Source: a virus. From it: 36,097 nt of DNA. The DNA is taken from IMG/VR virus record IMGVR_UViG_3300045125_000025, positions 1 through 36,097 of that record, one strand, 5' to 3'. Shown piece by piece: positions 21,183-29,772 of the stretch; positions within the stretch are counted from its first letter, which is position 1, and each line of letters begins with the position of its first letter. The translations under genes and the position numbers were made by a program. The notes beneath the pieces were generated by a model that made no database searches, had not been told where the DNA came from, and saw only the letters and a list, made by a program, of their open reading frames with translations.

Positions 21183-21663
21183 GGCGGATTAGAGAACGTG
21201 ACAGAGAACGAGCCAAGATCGGGCGGGCAGTCCCCGTCGCAGGGAATGCCGATGTTGTCAAACTCAATCGTTCCACTGACTGTCCCGAGATACCAGTCTT
21301 CTGCCTCGGAGCAGGCAATTCCGTCGCTACCTCGGCCAGATGTGCAAATGCACGCGCCGATTAGCCCAGCCCAACCAGCAGTCACGGAAATGCCACCGAG
21401 AATCGCAATATTGCACGCCATCGTGATTGCGTAATCAAAGCCAGAAAAATAAATTGTTCCGGTATTATTGAAAAAACAACGTCATCTTGATCTGCCGCGT
21501 AAGCATTTCCGTTGTAATCTGTCAAAGTGATGGAAATGCAAAGAGATTCTAGGTCTGGGCATGGCGCGCATGGAGGAGGTTCCTGGCAGCAGCAAGGTTG
21601 TTCAACGCCAACGCGACCATCAACCATAACAGGGCGGAGGCCCTTAAAAGCTATGCGTGTCAT
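21176..21663 (-). CDS. Cys-rich tail-associated protein (frameshifted)
   Basis: It starts MTRIAFKGLRPVMVDGRVGV at an ATGA overlap. It runs through a very Cys-rich segment (QPCCCQEPPPCAPCPDLESL), then beta strands (CISITLTDYNGNAYAADQ). An indel near 21440 leads to ACNIAILGGISVTAGWAGLI and GSDGIACSEAEDWYLGTVSG, ending TFSNPPC. The reconstructed product is about 162 residues with some 15 Cys. Disulfides or metal are likely, and a surface-exposed tail-tip protein is plausible. No family. Confidence 0.6.
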
Positions 21664-22175
21664 GCAGCGGTAGCCGTTGTGCAAGTTGTTACGGAATACC
21701 ACTCCAAGCACGCTGAAGATCCGTGACCAAGCAGTTGCACTTCACTTGCCTCAAACCCAGGCAGCTCCCTCAAGTCAGTTCCTCCCAGCACAAAGTTTTC
21801 GCAGGTAGATGTATTGGCGGCTTGTATTTCTACAACTGAGTTGGTTCCACTGGCACGACAAAAGAGAACCGTGCGCGATTCTGTCGCTGTTGACGTAACC
21901 GGCACGCACCAATTCTTGACTAGAACCGTAGCGGTGCTGTTGAGAAGCGTGACGGTTTTAGTTTGACCAATGTCCCAAGCTCCTGTGTATGTAGCAATTT
22001 GCACCTTGAAATAGCTGAATTGCGGATGATCAAACACAATGCCAGGGCCGGCGCGGTCGCCCTGCTCGACGTGCCGCACAACCTTGGCAATCCGCTGTGC
22101 AGATTGCCGGCTGAACTTCACAAACTGCTGACCGGCTCCCTGCCCGGGGCCGTTGTTGGCTCCCTGGCTCGACAT
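21660..22175 (-). CDS. Tail-tip-region hypothetical protein
   Basis: This 171-residue intact protein begins MSSQGANNGPGQGAGQQFVK. A Gly/Asn/Gln-rich flexible start and a basic coil (SRQSAQRIAKVVRHVEQGDR) are followed by a beta-rich body (VFDHPQFSYFKVQIATYTGA, WDIGQTKTVTLLNSTATVL) and a Cys/Thr-rich end. The ATG at 22173-22175 lies 2 bases after the previous stop. Its position between minor tail proteins indicates a virion component. Confidence 0.7.
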   Translation of the reverse strand: MSSQGANNGPGQGAGQQFVKFSRQSAQRIAKVVRHVEQGDRAGPGIVFDHPQFSYFKVQIATYTGAWDIGQTKTVTLLNSTATVLVKNWCVPVTSTATESRTVLFCRASGTNSVVEIQAANTSTCENFVLGGTDLRELPGFEASEVQLLGHGSSACLEWYSVTTCTTATAA

Positions 22176-22177
22176 GG

Positions 22178-22559
22178 TCAACCCTCGACGATTGAGATGA
22201 CCAGCTGAGTGCCGGCAAGGTTGCTCAGGGCAGCGTAGTTGCCGGCCGCCAGCCGGCCGAGATGCAGCCTCACCGCCTCGCAGGGAGACCGTGGGCACCA
22301 ACGCGCCCAGCCGAAAGTTGGCCGAAGGACACCGTAGCAGTGCTGACGGTCGAGAGGTTGCGAGCAAAGAACATACCGACGCTGGAAAGAGTGGCGGTGC
22401 TAATCGCCACCGTGCCGGCCGCGTTAATGCCAGGAGCGTCAGCGTGGAGGTAGCAATTCCGCTGGCGTTGCAGTTGGCTGTGACGCCCGACGCTACAAGC
22501 GACTGCGACAGGGCACCGCGACTTACGGCAGCACTGATTGAATAGGTGATGTCTGCCAT
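22178..22559 (-). CDS. Minor tail protein-like, beta-rich (frameshifted)
   Basis: It starts MADITYSISAAVSRGALSQS. After indels near 22440 and 22290 the sequence continues GINAAGTVAISTATLSSVGM, FFARNLSTVSTATVSFGQL, then LVPTVSLRGGEAA and AAGNYAALSNLAGTQLVISI, ending VEG at 22178. About 126 residues of alternating strands, characteristic of small phage tail-tip or baseplate proteins. Family not recognised. Confidence 0.55.
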
Positions 22560-22568
22560 TGCTTGCTC

Positions 22569-23430
22569 CTACGGTTGGGTTGGTTGGCCGAAGTAGTCGT
22601 TGAATGCAACCTCTCGCTGCACTCGCCGCTCGAGGATGTCCGGGGCACCAGTCTTGAGTGTGCCATTCGCATTCAAGGGTTGCGGATTGCTTGACGGCAC
22701 TCGCTCGTTGGTGTCTGGGTCAACGACGTACGCACGCTTTTTGTTCCGCCATCAAGGTAGTTCCAGCCAACGTCTGGCAGTTGCAGGTTCCACTTGTCCG
22801 GACGGTATTCCAAGCTGACCTCAACCTGCCAGTAGCGAATTTCTACCTCATTCACCACCTCAACGGCCGGCTGGCCAGAGATGCCGCCGCACTTCCATGT
22901 GCCTGGCGGTCCGCCAGAGTATGTGTCGCTGTTGACGCTGTTGGCAACGGCCGAGCCAGCCCGTAGTCAAACGTCAGACGGTTTCCGCTGATGCTGGCCT
23001 GCAGCGTGCTGATGTCTACGGTCGCCCCTTCAAAGAAATCGTCCGCTGAGTTCTGCAGCGGCTTCAGCGTGTCGCCGTCGTAGTAGTACAGAGCCGGCAC
23101 GCTGAGCCCGCCGGTAGTCCACTTCCAGATGTCAGGCCGGGCCAGCGGGTTGGGGTCCAAGTTTTGCTGCTTGGGCAGCTCGTAATCCCACGTCACCTCG
23201 TAATGCCAGCGAGATCCACTGTAGTTTGCAACCGAGACATTCATGGCCCGGCAGTACACCGCCTCCGGGTGAGGCGTCAAAAACGACACGCCAGGTGCAT
23301 TGACGATGTCTGTCTGCGGCGTAGTTGGGTCATCGACCTCAACAACCCACTTGCGTTGAAACACAGGCGGCTCGCCGAACTTTCGGCTGGCCGATACGGT
23401 GGCGAGCTCGGTGTATTTGACAATGCCCAT
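22569..23430 (-). CDS. Tail protein (frameshifted)
   Basis: This protein of about 286 residues begins MGIVKYTELATVSASRKFGE and is well ordered in the first frame (AVYCRAMNVSVANYSGSRWH, WDYELPKQQNLDPNPLARPD). An indel near 22960 and another at an AAAAA run near 22740 lead to EVEIRYWQVEVSLEYRPDKW, RAYVVDPDTNERVPSSNPQP and REVAFNDYFGQPTQP. The first codon overlaps the tape-measure stop (ATG at 23430). It is the first gene after the tape measure, where distal-tail or minor tail proteins are encoded. Family not recognised. Confidence 0.7.
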
Positions 23431-25120
23431 TACGCAGCCGCCCCCAGTATGTCGACCTGCTGCTGCTGCAAGGCGCGAAGCTCGGCCTTGAGTTCTTCGA
23501 GTTTCTGTGTTTGCTTGCGGTATTCGGCAAGTGCGGGATCTTCACGGCCGGTCGCCAAGGCAAGAAACTGAGACATGCCCTCTGAAGAACGTATGTCGTT
23601 CGCCTTTAGCGATTCGTTGGATTTTCCTTTCAGCCGCAGCGGCACGCCCCGCGACAATCTCGTCAACGGCGGCCTGCTTGTCTGCGGCCTTTGAACCAAT
23701 CTCGGCAGCTTTTTTGCTGCTTCTTCCTGCCGTTTTTTTGCTTCCTCTGCATCCTTTTCTGACTTGGCCTTGGCCGCCGCCGCCTCGCGTGCGGCCTTGG
23801 CCTCGGCCTCTTTCGCCTTGCGAGCCGCCTCACGCTCAGCTTGTGCCTCTGGCGTCATGCGTGCCCTGGCGGCAGAAACCGCACGGCCAGCTGGGCCTGT
23901 TGAACCCTGATTGGCTGGTTGGCCAAACACAGCACGCGAAGCCGCCGCGCCAGCGTTTGAAGCAGCATTCTCCATCTCTCGAGAGTTTTGGTCGGCCTGC
24001 TTTTTGGCGTTCTCGGCCATGTCTTTGCCGAACTGCTCAAGGTCGCTGGACACCCAGCTGCCGATGCCTTCCAAAAACTTTCCCAGCCCCATTGCCAGCA
24101 CGTTGCCGGAAATCTGAAACAGATTGAATCCGGCACGCAGTATTTCGGCGACGGCAGCGAACGTATTGAATCCGGCATCAAATACTTGACCAACCTCCGA
24201 CAGCGTCACGCCAAAGCCTTCAAAGCCGGCTATTGCGTTGTCGAACACGCTCGCCAAATAATCGGCCACGTCCAGCAGGGCGTCGGTGATGGTGTTGGCA
24301 ATCCCTTCGCCGCCGCTTCCGTTCACGCTGTTGAACGATTCAACAAATGCCAAGAACTCTTCGGCAAGACTCGTGACAATCGGGGCCAGGTTGCCAACCA
24401 CCTGGCCAATGATGCCATCAAACGTGGCCCTCACCATGTCCAGAGAATCGTTCATGTCGCCGATGGCCTCAACGCCGTCGGCACTGACAATGGCACCAAG
24501 CCGACGCATCCGCTCCTCAACTTCGGCCAGGTTCTGATTCATCAGCGGCAGCAACTCAACGCCGCTCTTGCCAAAAATGGCCACGGCGGCAGCGGCTCGT
24601 TCAGCCGGAGTCGGTAATGCTGCGATGGCCTGCTGCACAGCCCGGAACTGCTCCTCTGGTGACATCGCCTGCAGGGCCTGAAAATCCAGCCCCAGCTTGG
24701 TGAAGGCTTCCGTTTTGCCGCTCTCAGCAGCGTTGCCAATCGCTACGGTCAGTTTCTGCACGGCCGCCGTGGCGTCATCCACGCCGCTCAGCTTCGCGGC
24801 CATCTGCAACGCTTGAAGCGACTCAACGCCCATGCCGGTGCGTTGAGCCAAATCGTTCATGGCATCAACGGACTGAGCAACATGAGAGGCATAGGACAGC
24901 GCGCGGCCCTGCCAGCAGACAAAAACGCATCGGCTGCCATTGAGACGCCTTTGGCAACCACGGCACCGATGGCAATGTTCTTGAGCGTGCCAACATCGCG
25001 AGAAGTTTGTTGAGCTTGTCTGCCGAGGCGGTCCATTGCCCGGGCGGCATCGTTGGCCCCAGACACTACGCCGCTTGCGGACATACTCGCCCGCATCGCC
25101 AGTGCTAGTGTGGTTGCCAT
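23430..25120 (-). CDS. Tape measure protein (frameshifts)
   Basis: The ORF starts at 25120 (MATTLALAMRASMSASGVVS) and, after one indel near 24890, continues SYASHVAQSVDAMNDLAQRT to 23430, about 562 residues. Features are a long helical N-terminus, a hydrophobic central region (GIIGQVVGNLAPIVTSLAEE; AAVAEILRAGFNLFQISGNV), and an Ala/Glu/Lys-rich coiled coil (EAQAEREAARKAKEAEAKAA). Two compensating indels near 23705 (A6 run) and 23630 garble about 25 residues. It sets tail length and may carry the DNA-injection segment; a short tail, roughly 80 nm, would follow from about 1.5 Å per residue (inference). Confidence 0.85.
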
Positions 25121-25124
25121 GCTT

Positions 25125-25421
25125 TCACCGCTTGAGCTTTGCCAGTTCCGCCGCTATCTGGTCAGACGTCATCGGAGGCTTATCGGTCGGCATGAAATCG
25201 TCTTCGCGTGGCGGCCGTCCGCGACCGCAGTACGGGGCCAGGACTGCTGCCGTGATCCTGGCCGTCTGCCTCCACTCGCCTCCCAACGGATTCACGTAAC
25301 GATGAAACGCCAACCACCGCCTGTACTCGGCCACATCCATGCGCTGGCCGAGTTCCCGCTCCGTCATGCCAAGGTGACCGGCCAACAGCAGCGGGAATGC
25401 GTCCAGCGGCCGGTCAATCAG
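25125..25421 (-). CDS. Tail assembly chaperone T-like extension (-1 frame)
   Basis: This frame lies -1 to the G-like gene upstream and, counted from 25421, adds 98 residues: LIDRPLDAFPLLLAGHLGMT, then LGQRMDVAEYRRWLAFHRYV and a Pro/Lys-rich end. The WLAFHRYVNPLGGEWRQTAR region resembles the gpT/DUF4035 part of lambda-like chaperones. It should be made only as the G-T fusion (about 208 residues) by frameshifting at 25421-25427, though an internal ATG exists. The G-T fusion recruits tape measure for tail assembly. Confidence 0.75.
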   Translation of the reverse strand: MIDRPLDAFPLLLAGHLGMTERELGQRMDVAEYRRWLAFHRYVNPLGGEWRQTARITAAVLAPYCGRGRPPREDDFMPTDKPPMTSDQIAAELAKLKR

Positions 25422-25750
25422 TTTTTTCCAATCTCCTCAATCTCTTTCTCATCCAACTCGTTGTGCTTTTGAGCCAGCTTAAACAGCCGTGCACCGACGG
25501 TGCCGCTGATTCCTTTGAGCTGCTCGCTCGTGAAAATCTGGCTGCCCTGCTCATCGACCAGGCACTTGCTCAAGTACCGGGTGCGATAATCGTCTACGCC
25601 CTCGCCTTTGCTGCGAAGACATGCCAACTCCCACGCCTGCAACTCGCCGAGCGGCAGCGTGCGAATGAACACGTCACGCTTCCACTCAGGGACATGCACG
25701 CGAATGCTCGCATTGGCGTCCGCTGCAAGGATTTCTTCGGCTAGCCCCAC
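25418..25750 (-). CDS. Tail assembly chaperone G-like protein
   Basis: This 110-residue protein begins MGLAEEILAADANASIRVHV, with the phage tail chaperone core (KRDVFIRTLPLGELQAWELA, then DEQGSQIFTSEQLKGISGTV) and a C-terminal helix. Its end (ELDEKEIEEIGKN) stops right after the heptamer A AAA AAC, where most ribosomes terminate and some slip -1. The tube protein is one gene upstream and the tape measure two genes downstream, as expected. Confidence 0.8.
   Translation of the reverse strand: MGLAEEILAADANASIRVHVPEWKRDVFIRTLPLGELQAWELACLRSKGEGVDDYRTRYLSKCLVDEQGSQIFTSEQLKGISGTVGARLFKLAQKHNELDEKEIEEIGKN
25421..25427 (-). promoter_or_regulatory. -1 programmed frameshift slippery site
   Basis: On the minus strand the zero frame reads GGA AAA AAC TGA, so the heptamer A AAA AAC sits just before the stop of the G-like gene. 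A -1 slip continues into the T-like frame without a stop. Site, order and -1 direction match lambda gpG/gpGT. A downstream hairpin was not assessed. A chance six-A indel could mimic this, but the slippery phase makes it unlikely. Confidence 0.7.
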
Positions 25751-25751
25751 G

Positions 25752-26105
25752 TCAGGCTCCTACTTTGAATGACACTGAGTAAACCTGCAGCTCCCCGACG
25801 CTCGCCGACCATCCAAGCTTTTCAAAGATGGCTCGCGAGAACGACATCGAGAAGTTGCTGCCACTGATAGATAACGCCGCCGTCAAGCCGACGTTGGCAC
25901 TTGACATCGCAGCCGTTCCGCGAACGGTGCACGAAATCGTGCCCTGATCAATGTCGGCCGGCGAGAACGACTTGACCCGAGAGGCTTGCGTGCGGGGCGT
26001 TACCTCAACGGCATCCGATGAGATGCCGTCTACGCTCACATTGATGAGCTCGCCCAACGCCACGCCATTCCAAATGACGGTGGTGCCCTGCGATACTTCT
26101 GCCAC
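25752..26105 (-). CDS. Major tail tube-like protein
   Basis: This 117-residue protein begins MAEVSQGTTVIWNGVALGEL. Beta strands alternate (VSVDGISSDAVEVTPRTQAS; INVS, GTISCTVRGTA) and it ends GELQVYSVSFKVGA, a typical tail-tube beta-sandwich with a long loop. It is encoded one gene before the G-like chaperone. A similar, slightly shorter protein precedes it at 26121-26447, so either could be the tube. Confidence 0.78.
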   Translation of the reverse strand: MAEVSQGTTVIWNGVALGELINVSVDGISSDAVEVTPRTQASRVKSFSPADIDQGTISCTVRGTAAMSSANVGLTAALSISGSNFSMSFSRAIFEKLGWSASVGELQVYSVSFKVGA

Positions 26106-26120
26106 GACGGCCTCCCGTCG

Positions 26121-26447
26121 TTAGCTCTTGACCTTGAAGGTCACGCTTGCTTCACCAACTCGCCGACCGAGTACGCCACGCTTCGAGCTGGACACGGTCG
26201 CCGTGTAGGTCACGCTGGCGAACGACAGCACGCCGCTTGCACCGACCGCTAGGGCGGTCGTGCCAAAAGCCTCGGCCGACACCTCGTCATCCTTGAGGGC
26301 CGGGGCCTGATATATGCGGTTTGACCCGCTGGCTTGGCCGAGGTGCGACTGGTCGAGCAGGTCACCGCCGGGCGTCACAGTGACGCTGGTGACGGTGTAG
26401 GTCGACCCCGCGAAAACGAACGTGTTGCCCTGCGAATCTGTGGCCAT
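26121..26447 (-). CDS. Second tail tube-like or tail-decoration protein
   Basis: This 108-residue protein begins MATDSQGNTFVFAGSTYTVT. Beta-rich (VTVTPGGDLLDQSHLGQAS, AEAFGTTALAVGASGVLSFA) with the same length and ending (VGEASVTFKVKS) as the tube-like neighbour, so the pair probably arose by duplication. It may be a second tube subunit, or a decoration domain as some phages have. Confidence 0.68.
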   Translation of the reverse strand: MATDSQGNTFVFAGSTYTVTSVTVTPGGDLLDQSHLGQASGSNRIYQAPALKDDEVSAEAFGTTALAVGASGVLSFASVTYTATVSSSKRGVLGRRVGEASVTFKVKS

Positions 26448-26523
26448 GCTGGCGTTGCTCCTGGTGAATCGTGGGCCTGTGGCCCAACCTCAAACGTAGA
26501 ACGGAACGCGGGAATCCTTGCAG

Positions 26524-27292
26524 TTACAGGTACTTCTCCAAGTCCTTCATTTGTGCCGCCCTGCGAACTTGGTCTTCAAAGATTTTCCTGCCGTTCTCCA
26601 GGGCTTTTTGCATCTCGCCCTTGAGGTTGGCGGCAATGGCTCCCTTGCTTCGCTGAAACGCTTCGTGCACTGGGCGTTGCGCACTGACGCCAGTGATGCT
26701 GATGGGCGTGGCGGATTTTTTGAAGAATGCCTTGGGGTAACCGGGGGATGTCTGAACCCGCCCCCACCCTTTGATTTTTGAAAACAAATGGGCCGAGCGT
26801 TTTGAATGACGAGGCAATGTAGCCGCCCTTCCGTTTGCCGCCGCGGGCGTGCAATGCACGCTTCAACAGTTTTGCTGCTTTTTTCCGATCAGCTTTTGCA
26901 CTTGTTTGCTAATAGGAGTTCCGACAAGCCTGGTATCCGTTCCAAACTCAAGCCAAAACTGATGAAACGCCCTGTCTGACCCTTTCTTTACTTTCCCGCC
27001 CTGGGCGGATTTGCTTTGCCGGTGCCGGCCTTTACAAAACCAACGATTGCTACGGCGGCTCCATCTCGCGGATACCGTTTAACGGTTGTCTTGATAGACC
27101 TTCTTAAGTTGCCTGTCGGTCCCTTCGGCGTCAGTTGCTTGAGTGCGGTTTCGCCCGGCTTGGCCGCTCGCTTCAGTGCTGCTCCGATGACTCTGGCTGC
27201 AATGTTTCTGGGCAGTTTTTGAACTCGTTGCGAATCTCGTAGAGGTCTGGACCCTCTATCTTGATTTGCGCCTGTTTGTACGAAACGCCCAT
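26524..27292 (-). CDS. HK97 gp10-like tail component (frameshifted)
   Basis: The ATG at 27290-27292 opens MGVSYKQAQIKIEGPDLYEI. After an indel near 27215 comes KLPRNIAARVIGAALKRAAK, PTGNLRRSIKTTVKRYPRDG and VAIVGFVKAGTGKANPPRAG, the HK97 gp10 pattern. Another frame near 26990 adds KGSDRAFHQFWLEFGTDTRL. An A-run near 26885 and another indel near 26770 lead to the end (ANLKGEMQKALENGRKIFED). About 257 residues. gp10-type proteins sit at the head-tail or tail-completion joint. At least four indels make the exact protein unsure. Confidence 0.72.
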
Positions 27293-27714
27293 CACGTCGC
27301 CTCGTTGATCCGAAACTCGTACGATTGCTGCACGCTGTAATACGGCAGCATTTGGTCATCATCGGGCATGTCTACGCCATCAGCCTCGGTGACAAGCGTG
27401 CTGCGTTGGATGGTCACGCCGGCCGTGGTGCCGGTCCAGTTGTCAACGGCCAGGCGAACCGCTCGGGCAATCGCCTTCACGCTCGTGTAGGACGTGCCGT
27501 ACGTGGTGAGTTGCAGCGTCACCACCGGATTGCCGACGTTGCCGCCGAGCGACTGCGGGCGGTCCACGGCCGTTCGCTGGTACACCACCAATGGCAGCGG
27601 CGTGCCCTGCGGGGCAATGAGCGGGTACACACGCGAGCCAATAAGCGATGACACCGCCGTCTGGCTGGTCAGCCGCTGGTACAGAAAAGCTTCGGGGGCT
27701 TCTGGCAGGCTCAT
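27292..27714 (-). CDS. DUF3168-type tail completion protein
   Basis: This 140-residue intact protein starts MSLPEAPEAFLYQRLTSQTA at an ATGA overlap with the adaptor gene. The layout is an N-terminal helix, RVYPLIAPQGTPLPLVVYQR, a strand pair (VVTLQLTTYGTSYTSVKAIA), RAVRLAVDNWTGTTAGVTIQ and MLPYYSVQQSYEFRI. This matches DUF3168/tail terminator proteins, which close the tail's top end. Confidence 0.82.
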   Translation of the reverse strand: MSLPEAPEAFLYQRLTSQTAVSSLIGSRVYPLIAPQGTPLPLVVYQRTAVDRPQSLGGNVGNPVVTLQLTTYGTSYTSVKAIARAVRLAVDNWTGTTAGVTIQRSTLVTEADGVDMPDDDQMLPYYSVQQSYEFRINEAT

Positions 27715-28037
27715 GCGTCCCTCTTCTCGGTGCAAATGATTTCCTGATGCCAGAGCCGATCCCGCTCGAGGATCTGGCCGATTTCCAGAATGCGGTCCCG
27801 GTACTTGATCCGCATGGCAGACGTGAGGCCCGACAGGTAGCGAATCCGCACGCGGTGCGTCATGAATCCAACCGTTTCGGCAAACCGCTCTGTCTCACGA
27901 GCCGACAGCGAATCCACGGCAGCCCACACGGTGGCGAACGTCGACCACGACAGAACAGCCTCGCCGACAGCATTGGCCGTGCTGGTCGGCTGCTCAATCG
28001 TTACGCGGGTCCACATGTCGCCGGCGGGCAGTGGCAT
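27711..28037 (-). CDS. Head-tail adaptor (head closure) protein
   Basis: This 108-residue intact protein begins MPLPAGDMWTRVTIEQPTST. The segments WSTFATVWAAVDSLSARETE, HRVRIRYLSGLTSAMRIKYR and DRILEIGQILERDRLWHQEI match the SPP1 gp16/HK97 adaptor family: a beta barrel with a RDRILEI core. It connects the connector ring to the tail. It is coupled to the connector gene (ATG/TGA overlap). Confidence 0.88.
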   Translation of the reverse strand: MPLPAGDMWTRVTIEQPTSTANAVGEAVLSWSTFATVWAAVDSLSARETERFAETVGFMTHRVRIRYLSGLTSAMRIKYRDRILEIGQILERDRLWHQEIICTEKRDA

Positions 28038-28717
28038 CAGCGGTAGCTCCCCCAGCGGATGGTGTCGAGCATCGCCTTGACGCCGAACGGCACCTCGGTC
28101 AACGCAGCCTCGGCCGCCGCGTCACGATTGGCCCACAGATGCGAGACAATCATGAGCACGGCCGACTTCACCGGGGCCGGCACGCTCGTGCCATCGGCCG
28201 AATAGCCGGCGTACCACGTCACGGTGGTGCTGTTCTGGTCAACCAAGTGGCTGGGCCACGTCCTGCCGTACAGCGGCCGGCAGACGCCCGGGGTGGCCTG
28301 ACGGTCAACCCGGTACTCAGTGGCGTCTAGCGTTGTCGTGGAGGCCCCTGCAGATGGCGTGTAGGTAATCGTGACCGCTGTGGCAGTTCCGGCCTGCACC
28401 ATCGGCGGCCGGGGCAGCTCAATGTCCAGGTTGGGCACCGTGCCCTGGCGGCCTTCGATGTTGTTGCCGTCGGCCTTGAGTCCGAACTGCACCGGGCTGC
28501 CAACGGGGCCGTAGAAGGAATCCAGCCGCATCGTCCACTGCGTCGTGCAAAACGTGCGGTCTGTGTAATCCTCGGCCCAGCGAGTGGCTGCCGTGATGAG
28601 ATTGCCAATGAGGGCATCGTCATCGGTGCTGTCGATACGCAGGTGCAGCTTGGCCTCGGCCAGCGTCACCGGATTGCTTGCGGGCTCGGTGGCCCGCACC
28701 AGGCTGCGATACCTCAT
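28037..28717 (-). CDS. Head-tail connector protein, gp6-like
   Basis: This 226-residue intact protein begins MRYRSLVRATEPASNPVTLA. The N-terminal VTLAEAKLHLRIDSTDDDAL, IGNLITAATRWAEDYTDRTF is the helical gp6-like motif, common to HK97-family connectors. The middle is a beta-rich insert, and a C-terminal helix (VKSAVLMIVSHLWANRDAAA) follows. It forms the ring that binds to the portal. The preceding small gene overlaps its start by four bases. Confidence 0.9.
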   Translation of the reverse strand: MRYRSLVRATEPASNPVTLAEAKLHLRIDSTDDDALIGNLITAATRWAEDYTDRTFCTTQWTMRLDSFYGPVGSPVQFGLKADGNNIEGRQGTVPNLDIELPRPPMVQAGTATAVTITYTPSAGASTTTLDATEYRVDRQATPGVCRPLYGRTWPSHLVDQNSTTVTWYAGYSADGTSVPAPVKSAVLMIVSHLWANRDAAAEAALTEVPFGVKAMLDTIRWGSYR

Positions 28718-28935
28718 CGGCCCTTCCTCCCTCTACGCCTGGGGCTGTCGGCCGTTTCAACGGCACGGTTTTCCACCATCGCCACCTCGAGCAGCTGCGG
28801 CTCAGCCCCGACGATCTCCACCGCCCCAGCGATGACCAAGGACTTAGCCGGCCCCCTCGGGTACTCGATGATGTCACCCTTGCGGTACGCACCGTGGGGC
28901 CGCAGGAATCTCAGGCGAACGTGGTCAGGTTGCAT
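28714..28935 (-). CDS. Small head-module protein
   Basis: This 73-residue protein begins MQPDHVRLRFLRPHGAYRKG. A beta hairpin (YRKGDIIEYPRGPAKSLVIA) and a basic tail (SPRRRGRKGR) are visible. Start and stop overlap the neighbouring genes (glycosyltransferase and connector). Similar tiny proteins lie next to connectors in other phages, but I cannot name it. Confidence 0.65.
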   Translation of the reverse strand: MQPDHVRLRFLRPHGAYRKGDIIEYPRGPAKSLVIAGAVEIVGAEPQLLEVAMVENRAVETADSPRRRGRKGR

Positions 28936-29692
28936 TGCTTGCTTCTCCGTGCTCGACAGAACCCCACGCCTCGGCTGGCCGACGCCCGCCTTGGTTCCAA
29001 TAACTGCTTGGCGTTTGATAGACGGGCTTTAAATCTCGGCCCGGCCAAGTGAACTTGAGTTCTGCGTGGCCAATCGCCACCTGCGGGGCAATGCCGAGCG
29101 TGTTGCCGGCGGCCTTGAACGCCTTCCAGAAGTGAATATCAGGGTCAACCCGGGTGACCTCGCCGGCCGGGGCGTCACCCCAGTGCCCATCCGGCCGGGG
29201 CGTGCCCAGAAACCAGGGGGCCGGCGTCCTCTTCAACGCCTCGCTGCGGATGAGCGTGCACCCGAAGTGGGCGGTGTCGACGGGCTGAATCACCGACTCA
29301 AACCACGTATTAGGCAACTGCACCACGCCAATGCTGCCGTCGTGGCCCTCGGGCGTGAACATCGGCACGCCCTCGTCTCGCTTGGTCTGCAGCGGGGCCA
29401 CGGCGTCGTAGCCAGAGATCATGGCCGCCGTCATCAGCCGCTGCACCGTGTCGGCCTCAAAGACGCTGTCGTAATCGATGACCAGCACCCAATCGGTGCG
29501 GTCCAGCATGGCCATGAGCACACGGTCAAGACACTGCTCCCAGAAAGCCCCGGTGAACTTTGTTGGCCGGATGCCCAGCGGCAGCAGGGCCTGGGCCGTG
29601 CAAAAGAAGTTGTCACTGAACGTGAGCCGAGGCACGCTGAACGCGGCCTCAACTCGCAACTCGTGTTGTACGCTGCCGACGGAAACTTTCAC
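28925..29692 (-). CDS. Glycosyltransferase-like protein in the head module
   Basis: This protein is 255 residues from the GTG at 29692, chosen because GAGGGA precedes it. The GT-A fold shows in VLVIDYDSVFEADTVQRLMT, with the DYD metal motif, GYDAVAPLQTKRDEGVPMFT, and HFGCTLIRSEALKRTPAPWF. The C-terminal part (DPDIHFWKAFKAAGNTLGIA) holds the catalytic-acid region, and the end has HAELKFTWPGRDLKP. It probably transfers a sugar; the acceptor could be a capsid or connector protein. It is intact and oddly placed between head genes. Confidence 0.78.
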   Translation of the reverse strand: MKVSVGSVQHELRVEAAFSVPRLTFSDNFFCTAQALLPLGIRPTKFTGAFWEQCLDRVLMAMLDRTDWVLVIDYDSVFEADTVQRLMTAAMISGYDAVAPLQTKRDEGVPMFTPEGHDGSIGVVQLPNTWFESVIQPVDTAHFGCTLIRSEALKRTPAPWFLGTPRPDGHWGDAPAGEVTRVDPDIHFWKAFKAAGNTLGIAPQVAIGHAELKFTWPGRDLKPVYQTPSSYWNQGGRRPAEAWGSVEHGEASNAT

Positions 29693-29772
29693 TGGTAGTC
29701 CCTCAACGCCAAACGGGCGGCCCGGGCGTACCGAGCCGCCCGCAGTGGGCGTTATCCGTTGGCTGTCAAGCG

